Source: Oxyruncus cristatus
Lineage: Eukaryota; Chordata; Aves; Passeriformes; Cotingidae
Direction of reading: 5' to 3'
Length of the DNA: 64,000 nucleotides
Assembly (NCBI GenBank): GCA_013399855.1
Contig: VXAY01005274.1
Coordinates: 1,035,950 to 1,099,949, forward strand
Both the position numbers and the translations under genes were made by a program. Below are positions 1 through 11,570 of the stretch, one piece after another (within the stretch, counting starts at the first letter, position 1; each line of letters opens with the position of its first letter). The notes below the pieces were generated by a model. It was not told the DNA's origin and did no database searches. It worked only from the letters and a program-made list of their open reading frames with translations.

Positions 1-1048
1 ATACTATACCAGTGGATAAGTAGAAATGATTTGGCAGCAGAAGAAACTAATTTAGATGCCCTCCCTTACGTTTATTACATGGAATATCTACTTGGGGCAG
101 GGACATAAAACTCAAATTACAGCAAATCCAAGAAAACCCATGGTTTTAAGAGGTATTAGGATTCATTTCATTAAAAGAAGCAGTACAGGAGAAATTCAGC
201 AGTTGTCTATTTAGTGCTAGTATGGGGAAACAGGAGCAAGGCACTCCAGATGATACAAAGCAAGAACTCCATCTTGAAATGCTGTTTCCTGTGCAGAAGT
301 ACAATGAGTACAATGTTTATCTGTCTTTCTGTGGTTATCTGTCTTTTTAGTGAAAAATCCAAATCAGGAGAACTCAGATTATCTGTCGGTAGTCACTTAA
401 GTAGAATTAATGGCCAAGGACTTCCAGGTGCTGTTATTGTGACCAGCCCTCATTTAAGAAAACCATGAAAGCTTAAATTACCAGGATGCCCAGCCATCCT
501 AGTTTCAGTCCTGAGCCTGGTTTACAAGTAATTTTACTCTTCCCTTCAGGTTATTCCCAGATTTTCGTTGTGATTCTTCCCTAGCAAATGTACAAGGCAT
601 GAAGAGGAATCCTCTGGCAATAGGTTCTGGCAGTTTGATACAAGTCTCAATCCAGTGCTGTGGGGTTTTTGAAAAAAAAAGCAAAACCAAGACAGGCAGT
701 AAAAGGAAGTGTGCTGCCCTTTATGCCTAGGCATCTTTTCCACTTTTCTTAATTTACTTAAACCTGATTGTGGCTTTCTCTGACTCATGATGAGATGAGT
801 CAGCCTGAAACACCAGTATCGTCTTGCACTTACCATTTGTGTGGTGTTTCCCAAACTGTGAAGTCTGTACCTAATGCCATTCAAGGAGAAGTAGGTTATG
901 AAAAACTCCCACAGTTTAGGAGAACAGCCCTAAGGATTAAAATAGCAACAGCTCTAAAGAAGTAAGCTATTTTTATATCACGCTGCAAGCACTGAACACA
1001 CAGAAAAACCCCATTTAACCTTTACAACCCAGGTCACCACACACCTAC
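1..1048 (-). other. GDF9: GDF9 intron 1 (5' part)
   Basis: Non-coding sequence downstream (on the minus strand) of the GDF9 exon 1 donor. No frame on either strand resembles the GDF9 mature domain, so the acceptor and exon 2 lie beyond base 1 and the intron exceeds 1 kb. Short open frames around 500-880 show no family resemblance. Nothing else is recognisable. Confidence 0.75.
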
Positions 1049-1478
1049 CTTTCACCACGTCCCTGTGGCGGTGCCTGCACTCCAAACACGGCGTGAAAAG
1101 TCTGACAGTGTTATAGAGGTGACCTTTGTGGGCCTTGGGGATCCCCTCCTTGGTGGCCGACATCTTATAGAGCTTCTTCATGTACCAGAGGGCCCTGGAG
1201 TCTGGCTGCAGCCTGGGGACCTCACTATCCCAGCTCCGGGCTCCCTGGTCAGACAGCACCTTGAGGAGGGGAGGCAGGGGGGCATAGCCTCGCCTCGCAC
1301 CTTGGGGCAGCTGCAACACTGGATTGAGCTCACTGGCAGCACCCTCAGGAGCTTCCAAAAACGCAGGGGCCTTGTCCGAGCCCCCACGGCCCCTGGAGTG
1401 GGGGGAGCACTGGGTGCCAGCAGAGAGCCAGGGCAGGCAGCAGTAGAAACAAACACAAATTCTCCAAGTGCTCTCCAT
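1049..1478 (-). CDS. GDF9: GDF9 exon 1 (growth differentiation factor 9), partial: signal peptide and N-terminal propeptide
   Basis: Oocyte-secreted TGF-beta-superfamily ligand that acts on granulosa cells. Translation from the ATG at 1478-1476 gives 143 residues plus one base. Residues 1-21 form a hydrophobic, Cys-rich signal peptide. Residues 88-105 (PRLQPDSRALWYMKKLYK) and the following ATKEGIP and LYNTVRLFTPC blocks match the GDF9 propeptide. The exon ends in phase 1 at a GTAGGT donor (1048-1043), the position and phase of the single GDF9 coding intron in mammals; exon 1 there is about 397 nt, here 430 nt. The mature cystine-knot domain and the furin site belong to exon 2, which is not in the window. 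This ATG was chosen because it begins a signal peptide; the frame stays open further upstream but across a TATA-like box. Identification is from remembered family sequence; I am confident of the family and nearly so of the member. Confidence 0.9.
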
Positions 1479-1640
1479 GCTCTTTAGGGCTGCAGCCAAA
1501 AATACACCTCCCCTAAAATATCCAAGGAAAAACAAGAGTGCCTGAGCCCAATCCCTTATATATGTTGCAGCTGTGGAATGGGAGGGAGGTTTCGTTCTGA
1601 TTTGAAAGTAAAGAGAAAGATCTGCAGCTGGCTCCCAAAA
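1479..1640 (-). promoter_or_regulatory. GDF9: Putative GDF9 proximal promoter
   Basis: Read on the minus strand, a TATA-like box (TATATAA) lies at 1562-1556, about 80 bases before the start codon. A CAGCTG E-box lies just upstream at 1568-1573 and a second CAGCTG at 1625-1630. E-boxes in the GDF9 promoter are known to matter for oocyte expression in mammals (FIGLA-type bHLH factors). That these particular copies are used is inference; no transcript evidence is available. Confidence 0.5.
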
Positions 1641-4600
1641 CCACAAGCTCCTTTGCAGTTGGGCTTGAGCCTTGACCCCTGAAAGCTTATTATAAATGAG
1701 ACCCTAATTCTGAGTTAACCTTTTTCACATGGGAAATTACAGGATGGGAGTGAGTGCCAGCCCACAGAGGGAGCCAGGGAGGCCTTAGTGTTGCCTGGTC
1801 TAATTAATCATTGTTTATTTGCAGGAATATGTAAAGCTAAATATTGCTGCTCTTGACCTCTCTCCATGTGCTGGTGGAATAGCTTTCACCTGCTCTGAGC
1901 TGAAGGGCCAATTTGGCAGCTGCTCACTCAACATGAAGTTGTGGTGAAGCCTTCTATATGCTTTTTGTTTACAAAGAAGGCTGGAGGTAGTGACCTGGTG
2001 CTTTGAGAACATCTACAGTTAGCTTAATTTAGGTATAATTTGAAGTTACACAATAACTTAGTCAAATATGTTTTAGGTATTGTAGACATCTAGAAAGATT
2101 CGGTGAAAAAAATGTAGATGAATAGGCAGAGCTTAGTTGGGATTTTTGTTTGTTTTATTGGGTTTTCTTTCCTTCTCCTCTTCAGAAACATGTAGGCAGG
2201 ATTGCGGGAGTTCTCCCTCCTCTTTTTTTTTCAAAAGGGAGGATGAAAATATTTGGATCAAATTAATTTAAAAACTAGGAAACTGAAATCCTATTTTGGA
2301 TGTTCTTTCTCTTGCCTTGGTGTGCTGGTGTAGAAAACTGAGTTTGCCAAGCTTGTTATTATCTCTTTCAGCTTTCCTGGTGTATTTTCCTGCGTGGCAA
2401 GCTCTTGTTTACAAGCTGGAGAGCAAAGAAAGCCCTGAGGAGTAAGACCTGAGAAAAGTGGAGGGCCTGCTGCTGTTACCTCAAGTAGCAAACAGGGCAG
2501 GTAACCTGCTGTACACCAGATGTGAGTTGTTTTTTTCAGACATTCCTCACTGGTTTTCCTGGCTTGGGCAAGTGCTGCCCATGTCCCCATGGACTGGGAT
2601 TGCTGCTGCCGATGCTATAGACTCCAGAGCAGAAGGTCTGGAGTTTTTTGTATTTTTGGGAAATAAAAGGCATTTTCAGAAGCCTTTTCTTGTTTAACTC
2701 CACTACTCGACACCTGGACAGGTGCCAGTTGCGGCGAGTCAAAAAGGTTGCTGAATTTCACTTTGAATTAGAAGGTGCTTGGAACAGAAGAAAAAACCCC
2801 AAACTTTACATTTCTTCTGCTCTGTGCTGGCAGTGGCTCACTGGTGGTTGGGTTGGTTCCCACTTCCATCTTCCTAAAATAAGCTCTATTTATTTTTATC
2901 TTAATGGGTTAGGGCTGCAGATCCTACGCAGAGCTAACGGTCTCAAGGGCATCCTTTAAGTTTAAACAGAGATTTGACTCATTTTTATGGGGGCTTTTGG
3001 AGAGGGACAATCACTCTCTGTAGGCTGATTACAGACTTCCAAACTTCTTTCAGGCAGGGCAATAAAAACTACTCAAATCACCATCCCACACTAGGACTGG
3101 AGGCCTGTTGGGTAGGAAAAAACCCTTCTTGCCTCCAATCAGTATCTCCCAAAAAATCCTCAAAGTGCCAACACTCATCTTTGTTGAGGAGCACATTTTC
3201 CTTGCTATTGCCCAATGCCATGGGAAGGCTGGATTTTCGGCTGCCTGCAGCCTCTGGGTGAACTGCAGCTGTTTTGGCATTTGCTGAATTATTTTATTTG
3301 GTTACAAAGTCGTTGCTGCAAGGAACGAGTTAGTGCTCAGAAAGTAGACAGGGGGAAATCCTCCCTCACTGGGGCACAGACCTGCTGTCCTGGGGCAGTC
3401 ACCCCACTTTTAGGCAGCCCATCCACAATGGGCACTGTCGTGGGCACAGTGGGAGCTTCAGGCAAAGTTTATTAGGGAAGACCCCGATGAGCCGTGACGT
3501 GCAGAAAGGGCCCCCCGGCTTCCTAATGTCCCCCTCAGAGAGGAGCCTGGATGCAGCTGGATCCAATCTTAGCCCTGGACTTGGTGTACAGTCTGTGCCT
3601 AAAGGATTATACAGGTGTAACTGAGCCTCTATGCCACTTTGTGCCACAGGATTAAGGATGGTAAACCAGATAAACTTATATAAAAATAAGTGATTTAAGA
3701 TAATGTTTAGACTAAAAGATCTTAATTAGAATTGTTTACTATATAGTACAGGTAGCTGTAACTACTATATAGTATAGTGCACTGTTTTTGAAGTGAAATT
3801 GAAGCAATTATATTGAATCAATTATGCTAAAGCTGGCAAAACCCATTATTAAGTAGAGACTGATGTTACTCACCCAGACCAATGACCATGGGCAAATCTC
3901 TTTGGCTCAGCCTTCAGGAGTGACCTTGAGGGGCTGTTCCCACTCCAGGGAGGAATCTCCAAGCACACTCCAAGAAGGGGTGTGTTGAAAGATCCTCTGT
4001 TAAAAAGTGGGACTGGGATTTTGTAGTATAAAGTGCTGGACTGTCAGTCAGAAGTGTCCAGGCCAGCTGTGCCAGCTCTGCAGCTTTGGATAAGTTGTCA
4101 GTACTTCCACTTTTTTATTCCTTTCTCAGGCACTTCACCATCTGCCACATCTTCACCTCACTCTCAGGATGTTTGACTTTGGGATTGATGAGTAAGGCTG
4201 GTTTCAGCATTGCTCAACCCCTTCTCTGTTCCCCACTGAGAGCTGTGGAAGTAGGGCTGAGCCAGCTCCCTGTACTGCAGCAACAAGCCTTCCCTGGGAT
4301 CCTGGAGAGACCCACGGCAGGGAGGCTTCTGCTGAAGAGCAGCACAGATTGGATGTGATCTCTCCTAGTGCTTCTCTGCAATGTCTCTCTGAAAAGAAAT
4401 GCACTGAGAAATGAGTCTCAGGGCTGCTCTGGTTCCCTGTGCACGGGCAGTTTATTTGTTTAACACAGTGTGCTGCCAAGCATGTTCTCCAGCAGAGCTG
4501 TCTGGGACCCTGGAGCAGCTCGGCTTGGCCGTGCAGCACAGACATATTTTCCATCTGCCTGGCAGGAGCTTCCCAGCACTGCCTCTCCCCACGCTGACGA

Positions 4601-6179
4601 ACTAGGTCAGGCTCTTGCTGCCTTCAACATGCTGCAGATCTGGGCTCAGAATCACTCCCTGTTCACACTTGGAGTTTCCTGGCAGGACTGCTACGTGTTC
4701 AAGAATCATGTCATGCCTGGCCTGTTTCACACCCATCCCAAGGCCCCGGTGCCCCAGCACAGCTGTCATGGGGCAGGGGCAGGCTAAGCAGAAGATAATT
4801 TTTCTTTCCAATGCCACTGGTGTCTGAGTAACACAGCGTGGCTTCCCAGGGCAATCTGACTGGCACCATGGCAAAGCCCACAGGAAGTTTTCATCTGGTT
4901 TCATAAGAAGTCTGAGGCAAGATCTCTGCACCTGCAGTGCCTGGAGCCTTTTGGTTCATACCCAGGCAGGAGAGGCCCTCCACAAGAGCTGATTCCTCCA
5001 AATCTTACCGAAACAGGCAAAAAGTGGTAATTCATACTTGACCCACCACCAGAGCTGCCCCAGAGAAGAGCAGCCACTGGAGCAGTGTCTGGGTCTGTCC
5101 CTACCTATGGCAGCTTTTCTGAAAACAGCCCTTTTCCCAGTGAAATTTCAGATGATGACTCTGTGGGTTTGGGAAGAAGGGTTGCTCTCCTGGAGGTTGT
5201 TCAATGTCAGGGAATGTTGCAGAGTGTCAGGGAGCTGAAGCACCAGCTCTGCAGGAGTATTAGCACAGCACAAAAACAGCTCTGTGCTTCCTCAGCCAAA
5301 CATTCCCACTCCTCCCAGGAGCATCTGAACTGGTCCCACCTCACAAAGCAAAATCTGTACATTCTTCATTTTTATGTTATATCTGCTCCCACCATGTTCC
5401 AAAAGCAAGCACAGGGGAAAGCTTAAAAATAAACCACAATAGCTCTGAGAAGGATAAATTCAGGCAGAGTGAGGAATGACAATTCCACCATGCTCACAAT
5501 CAGCTGATAGTCTGCACTGAGCAGAAATCATTCACTGGCTGGAGAGCTGCCATCAAGCACATGTCTGTCCCAGGCCCTGTGCAGGATCCTGGCTGGGCCA
5601 GAACAGGAATCCACAACAAAAAATCAGTCTGGTTGGTACCAGACCTGGCAGCATCCCAGAGCATCCTGTTCTGGATTCAGCCACTGCTTCTAGAGTTCCT
5701 GCTTTACCTGAAGCAGTTGCTGGGGGTTTGTAATAACAAAATCCCAACCTTTTCCCAAGACAGAAGCGTTCCTGCCCTGCCATCCCGATCACAGTCATGT
5801 TTTGTCTTGCACACCCACCTGAAGCAGTGCTGAAGTACAAGCAGTTTCCTCTCAAAATTTGCATTTGCAAAGCTGCTACTTCATGACTGTGTCTTTAATT
5901 CAAATCTGGAGCAATTAGAAATGATTTTCCACCCTTAGGACAAGATTTTCTTCCCTTGCTAGTGCTCCAGGATGAAGTGTCAAAGTTGTTCCCTAGCTGG
6001 ATCTGTATTCCTCATCCCCTGCTTTTCTGGGCAGCAAATACAACAGGGAGGGGCAGCATCAGTCAGAAATGCTCCAGTCAGCTCCTGAGCCTTTCCTCCA
6101 AGACTGCAAGGGAGAGAGAGAAAGGGAAAAGCTCCCCCAGCCTCAAGAGCTTTCCAGCCATATGTGTGTAAAAATTTCT
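1641..6179. other. Intergenic region between GDF9 and C1QTNF2
   Basis: About 4.5 kb between the divergent 5' ends of GDF9 and C1QTNF2. I searched for proteins that neighbour GDF9 in mammals (UQCRQ, LEAP2) and found no matching frame. Moderately long overlapping frames at 4200-4830 and 5040-5430 look random and lack any domain. The only structured element seen is an inverted E-box pair at 2711-2724. No clear CR1 copy is present here. Confidence 0.6.
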
Positions 6180-6468
6180 TCCCGCGCCACGTGACTGAGG
6201 AAGAGGCGCAGATCCATTACACAATAATAAAAATATGCCTTTGGCAACGTGGAGCCAAAGTGGAGCTGCTGCAGGAAGCTAAAAATACACACAAAAAGGA
6301 GTAAAACAATAATAAAAAGAAGGACCAAAGTCAATCCTGCCCAGCCCTCCGGACGCTGCTGCAGCAGGACGGGGCCGGGGCTCTGCATGTGACGGGGATT
6401 TGCAGCAAAACATCTGCCCGAGGTGTTGGTTGCCAGCGCCCGTCAAGATCTCACTGAGATTAGTCGTG
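6180..6468 (+). promoter_or_regulatory. C1QTNF2: Possible promoter and non-coding first exon of C1QTNF2
   Basis: A short patch enriched in CpG relative to its flanks. It holds a CACGTG E-box (6188-6193, in the context CACGTGAC), AT-rich TATA-like stretches near 6223-6240, and a MEF2-like CTAAAAATAC at 6279-6288. It ends in a good splice-donor sequence, GTCGTG followed by GTGAGT, with the GT at 6469-6470. The coding exon of C1QTNF2 begins behind an acceptor at 9134-9135, so an upstream non-coding exon is required, and this is the best candidate seen in the preceding 7 kb. The link is inference; RNA reads joining 6468 to 9136 would prove it. Confidence 0.35.
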
Positions 6469-9135
6469 GTGAGTAGATCTACTATTCCTTTTTTTTCCCC
6501 TCTCCCTCCTCTAAACTTTGAAAACTTCCCAAATAAGGTCTAAGTCACTGAGCACTCAGGTTTCCGAAGCCTGCACAGGAATCCCTAAAGGCAACAGTTG
6601 CCAGTCAAAGAAATACACCACCAGGGAAACAGGCTTTTGCTGAGAGCACCCACCTGGGCAGCTTCTGTGAGGGGGTTTTAGCTCAAAGCGAGGAAAGGTT
6701 TGCCACAGGAATCCCTGGCTGCCTAAAGCCGAGGAGGGGCAGGTTCAGGACAGAAGGTGCATCACCCTCCTTTGACACTGCTTTGTGCAGCAGCAGCAGC
6801 GGGCAGATCAAGCTCCTGTTGGTATAACTGCTTCACTGGCTTACAACAGAAGTCAAATCCACCCATTTCAGCTGCTGGCTGTCATTGGTGGCACACCTTG
6901 TTTTACCTAAATTAGCTCTGCACACCCACGGGTTCCTTTTGCTTCCACCCTGGGGATGCTGCAGAACAACCACCAGAGCTGAGAACTGGGCTCGTTGTGA
7001 CAGTAATTATTTTAAAGACTGATTAAGACACCTTGAGGTGCACTAGGAAGTTGTGAAGCAGAGAGATGGTTGTTCTGTTTGAGAAAGCCTCAAGTACTGA
7101 AAGCAAGCAGAGTAGAAAATCATGGTGTTTGCTGGCTGCTGGGTCCCCACTCAGACCATCCCGCTCCTTCCTCCCTCTCTCTGAGCAGCAATTCCCACAG
7201 ACTCTCCTCTTCTCATCACCACAGGGCACAGGGTGGCTTCCCTGACCAAAAGTCGCCATCCAACCAGTGCACATGCCACCAAACCACCCCACATCTGGCA
7301 ATCCTCAGGGATTTTCCCTCTGGGATTTCAACCAGAAGCAGCAGAAAGTACAACTGGTCCTCACTCTTACAGGCAAAACCTTGTCTTACAGAAATGCATC
7401 TTTTATGCACAAGAGGCATCGGTCATGGCCAAAAAGGCTCTAACTCTATTAAAAAATACATTAATTAAAATGTCACTAGAAAAATAAGTCCTCATGCTGC
7501 ATTGCCGGGCCAGCTGCCTGTACTGTGGAGGGAAAAGATGCTGATCTGTTTCCAATTTGCTTTTTGGAGCTCGTAGTACGTTCTATATCGAGGAGCAATT
7601 CTCCTTTTAAGGTGGAACAGCATGAGGTTTGTTCTCTTTCAAAAAGATTTCTTTAAGAGGTTATTTATAGATCCTCTTTGTGGATGTAATTGTGCTTTGG
7701 ATCCCACACACGTTGCTGTGATATGGGATGAAACGTTCTTCTGGAGTCCTTAATTAACACCGACTCGGGATCTGTGCCAGAGCACGGCTCCAGGTAGTTG
7801 GATGTTCCCCATCTATCCAAGTACTGATACTACTGACCTTGCAGCCTCAGGGTATTTTGTTTGCCACTTTTCATCCCGTCAGGTCAAGACCTGGGTTGTC
7901 TCAAAGTAATAAAAGTACTCATGATAAGAAGCTTTCAGAGAAGGAGCTGCCCTCCCCCCGCTGTGCTCCCTCTCACACGTTTCTTCTCCACATGAAGCAT
8001 TCCCAGCTTTTTTCCAGGTTATGCTCCACAACGACATTTTTTCTTGCCACAGCTTGTTAGTGTCATCCACCTCCAGATGCCTCTTGCTTCTCTTCTGCCC
8101 CGTTAGAGGTGGTTCTTGGGAAGCAGGGATGTAGCTTTCCTTGTGATCTCCCCACTTCACAGGCGTTTTAACATTTTGTTTCCCTTTCCATGAGCTGAGA
8201 AGCTTTTGTTCAGCTCTCCACATGAATACTGGTTGGTGTTTTCCATCTCACAAGTCTGTTAAACTGACACCTTTCACCAGCAGCAAATAAATTTAGATAT
8301 AAGAATAGCAAGAGAGAGCTGAAGAACAAAATGGTTTAGCAGCCAAAACCAGCCTGGAGATCTGGTTTGCATTTCCCACTCCTCTGCATGCTCTTAATTA
8401 TAATATTGCAGAACTGGGAGCTCCCACTGAGCATAAATATGTAGCATCAGCTCGCTGGATTTGAAGCATCTAAATATGCATCTCCACCCCTTCAGGAGCC
8501 AATACCAGGATGAGGATGCTAAGGCCAACATGGAATTTATCCAGTACTTTAAACATCTTATTTCCAGTGCAGGAATTAAACATAACACTGCTGGGGAGTT
8601 GCTAAAGCCTCCTGATCAGGCAAGCTGCAGTGAGGAATGGGATGTTAGCTTTTTCTGACAGGCAAAAGGCAGTAAGGACTGGCCAAAGCCTCCCCAGCCT
8701 GTCTCCTGAATCCTGCCCTGCATCACACAATGGGTTTGTGCTTGGGAAGAAACCCCAGTGACCCAACTGCAGGGCAGGTCATGCTGGGGACAGCCATACC
8801 AAACCCATGTCTCCACTCCCCTCATCCCAAGCAGCCGCTTTCTGCACCTCTCTGCCATTGCTCCTTGTGTTTTGGGGGAAGAGAGGCCCAGGTAGCAAAC
8901 AAAAGGAGCACTGGCCACAGATACAGACTTAGAGAAGAGTAAGCTTGAAAAAAATATTGGTCTGACCTAGAAAACTCCATGAGCCAATCCTTGAATTCGT
9001 GTCACACCAAATCAAACAGCTCTCCCACCCTTCCAAAAATAGCCCAATTCCCTCCCAGTTTCATGCAAGTCTCTCACCCACCCCAGTGGTGCCCCACCCC
9101 ACGTGCTGCCGCCACATCCCATCTCCTCCTCACAG
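6469..9135 (+). other. Presumed intron 1 of C1QTNF2, or intergenic
   Basis: Non-coding stretch between the candidate first exon and the first coding exon. Frames at 7023-7490, 7839-8223 and 8616-8942 have no recognisable domain. It ends in a pyrimidine-rich acceptor (CTCCTCCTCACAG) at about 9123-9135. Confidence 0.4.
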
Positions 9136-9143
9136 GCTGTGCC

Positions 9144-9384
9144 ATGATCTCTGCTGTGCTCCTCCTCTGGACTGTGCCCTGTGTGGCAAACCACATCCTC
9201 GGGGGCTTTGCCAAGAGAGAGCTGCAGGAAGGTCCCCAGCTGGCCTGCAGCCTGCCAGGACCCCCAGGGCCTCCTGGCCCCCCCGGCGTGCCCGGAACTC
9301 CAGGGACAGTTGGCAGGATGGGCTTCCCAGGAAAAGATGGCAAGGATGGCAAGGACGGGGATAAAGGCGAGCACGGCGATGAAG
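9144..9384 (+). CDS. C1QTNF2: C1QTNF2 coding exon 1 (CTRP2): signal peptide and first half of the collagen stalk
   Basis: First coding exon of the secreted adipokine C1q/TNF-related protein 2. The ATG at 9144 begins a hydrophobic signal peptide (residues 1 to about 15). A short N-terminal segment with Cys35 follows, then Gly-X-Y repeats from Gly39. The block GRMGFPGKDG matches human CTRP2. The exon ends in phase 1 after GATGAAG at a GTAAGG donor (9385). The frame is open upstream to 8979, but an acceptor CACAG ends at 9135, eight bases before the ATG, so that upstream frame is intronic. Cys35 next to the collagen start probably takes part in oligomer disulfides, by analogy with other CTRPs. 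Confidence 0.95.
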
Positions 9385-10622
9385 GTAAGGGCACAGTGCT
9401 CAGCACAGCAAGGGGAACGTGTAAAAGCCGTGGTGCAACAGCCCAGTTGACAGCAACCTGTCACCCAAATCTGAGCCCAAGGACAGGCAACATCCTAGAG
9501 GAAGCTCTTCCAGAAATTTCCACTCCCCCAACTCCAACTTGTCCCACTTGTCAGAGGGGTTCCAGGCTCACATCGTGACCCGCTGTGTGCAATTCCTATT
9601 GGCTTTGGTTTGTTACACAGTGAGGTTTGCCCTGTTCTGATAGAGGCAAAGGGCTGGTCTCTGACTCCTGCTCTCAGGCAAAAGAGAGCCAGGTGGAAAA
9701 ATGAAGTACTTGCTGCCCATAGCACTGTATCTGGGGGACAGGCCTTGCTCTGGCCATGCTGGACCTAAATCAAAGCAAACAACAATCCTTCTTTAATCCT
9801 GAGGTGGGGCTGCCCTTTGGATCCAGCCTCGTAGTCAGGAGGCGGCGGGAGCGGCTCTGGTGGAGAGCAGTGATTTCCCGTTGCCACACTAGAGTGCACT
9901 CCTGCTTCAGCCAACACCAGTGAGACCAACTTGCCTCTTTCTCCCTTCTCCCACCCCCAAAACCGGGAATCTGGAGAACAGATTTCCAACCACAGCTGCA
10001 TTTAAATCCGGTCTTGCTACAGCAGGTCAAGAGACAGTGAATAAATCCTCATGAATCTGCTTATATCAGATAGTACTACATCAGAATCACTGTGACAGCC
10101 CAACTCACTTCCCATTTCCCATCTCAAGCCAGTCCCAGCCCTGAGTGTTTGCTGGTTCAGCTGGGCTGGGCTGGTCTTTTACTACACCTAGATTTAGATT
10201 TATTTTTATTTTTTTTTCTTTAACAGTTTCATGTTAAATGTAAAAAAAAAAAAAAGAAAAAAGAGATGATTAAGAGTACACCACCTGTTCAAAGCGAGGT
10301 TCCAAAAGTTTCACAAACCTGCTTCACTCCTGTAAAACCCGAATATTCAAAGCTTGTTCTTCAGTTCCTCCTTTTTCTCAAGCAAGCCAGATAATAGAGC
10401 CAGCCTTCTGGTCCCTAAAGGGACAGACTGTCCTGCTCCTGAGTTCCACTGTTATCATACCAACTACCCTGGATAGTCAGTCCAGGCAGATGTCCAGCTC
10501 CAGACAGTATTTCATCGGCAAGGTTTTCTTCCTTAATGAATTACTCTGCTGCAATGATATAATGCATTTCCACCTGCCATATCAACCCTTTCACTGAAAA
10601 ATTGAGGTTATTTTTCTTCTAG
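9385..10622 (+). other. C1QTNF2: C1QTNF2 intron between the coding exons
   Basis: A GT-AG intron of 1238 bases. It contains a T-rich tract (about 10198-10223) facing an A-rich tract (about 10235-10264), described under findings. The donor GTAAGG and acceptor TTCTTCTAG are good matches to consensus. No coding content is seen. Confidence 0.9.
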
Positions 10623-11236
10623 GTCCACAAGGCAGAACAGGAAACCCTGGCAAGCCAGGACCAAAGGGGAAAGCAGGAGCTATTGGCAAGGCAGGCCCAC
10701 GAGGGCCCAAGGGTTTAAAGGGTAATCCTGGGAAAAATGGGGCACCGGGGAAGAAAGGACCCAAAGGGAACAAGGGCGAGGCTGGGATGCCGGGACCCTG
10801 CACCTGTAATGCCAGCAAAGCCAAATCTGCCTTCTCTGTGGCAGTCTCCAAGAGCTACCCCAGGGAAAGGCTGCCCATCAAATTCGACAGGATCCTGATG
10901 AATGAGGGAGGACATTACAATGCTTCCAGTGGGAAATTCGTATGCAGCATCCCAGGTATTTACTACTTCACCTACGACATCACTTTGGCCAACAAACACT
11001 TGGCCATTGGCTTGGTCCACAACGGGCAGTACCGGATCAAGACTTTTGATGCCAACACTGGGAACCACGATGTTGCCTCTGGATCAACCATCCTTTCTCT
11101 GAAGCAGGAGGACGAGGTGTGGCTGCAAATCTTTTACTCAGAACAGAACGGGCTCTTTTACGATCCCTACTGGACAGACAGCTTATTTACTGGATTCCTG
11201 ATATATCCCGATCAAGATTATCTCAACGAAATATAG
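10623..11236 (+). CDS. C1QTNF2: C1QTNF2 coding exon 2: second half of the collagen stalk and C1q globular domain
   Basis: Joined to 9144-9384, this gives a complete 284-residue protein (human CTRP2 is 285). Gly-X-Y triplets run without a break to about residue 139 and end in GPC. The C1q/TNF-like globular domain runs from about residue 147 (KSAFSVAV) to the C-terminus. It carries conserved blocks such as [43 protein letters not shown] and [23 protein letters not shown]2 forms secreted trimers and higher oligomers and acts in lipid and glucose metabolism. The acceptor TTCTTCTAG ends at 10622, and the exons join in phase 1 inside a glycine codon. N-x-S motifs occur at residue 143 and within the C1q domain. 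The reading frame is intact. Confidence 0.97.
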
Positions 11237-11570
11237 GATGAGAAACCAGTCTGTGGGAAAAAGTAGGAAATGTGTGAGGCCTCAATCCAGCAAACTGTGG
11301 CCTGTAAATGGACATGCCTGGGATTACCAGAGAATCCCACAATTTTGGCTTTAACAGCCTGTATTGGCTGTTTAGATATTTACTTGATGTCATCAAGTCC
11401 ACAGGGCACCAGGACTTCTTTAAGCAGCCTCATGAATCTTTCCATCTCAGAGCCATCCATTATGTTTTCCATGATTATCCCAATGTGCCATGGACATGTA
11501 ACTCAAATACTGGTGCAGAACGCTTTGATTATTGCATTTATTCTAATAAAGCATGGAAACCAACAAAACC
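11237..11570 (+). terminator. C1QTNF2: C1QTNF2 3' UTR and poly(A) signal
   Basis: The first canonical AATAAA after the stop is at 11545-11550, giving a short 3' UTR of about 330 bases. The cleavage site is estimated about 20 bases further on, not observed. Confidence 0.7.

Noticed and set aside
8979..9143. Upstream extension of the C1QTNF2 exon 1 frame to an earlier ATG
   Set aside because: An acceptor sequence ends at 9135, and the later ATG starts a proper signal peptide that matches CTRP2 length.
9012..9464. Minus-strand frames opposite C1QTNF2 exon 1, including a Gly/Pro-rich one
   Set aside because: Complement of GGN-CCN collagen codons gives Pro/Gly-rich shadow frames; not an independent gene.
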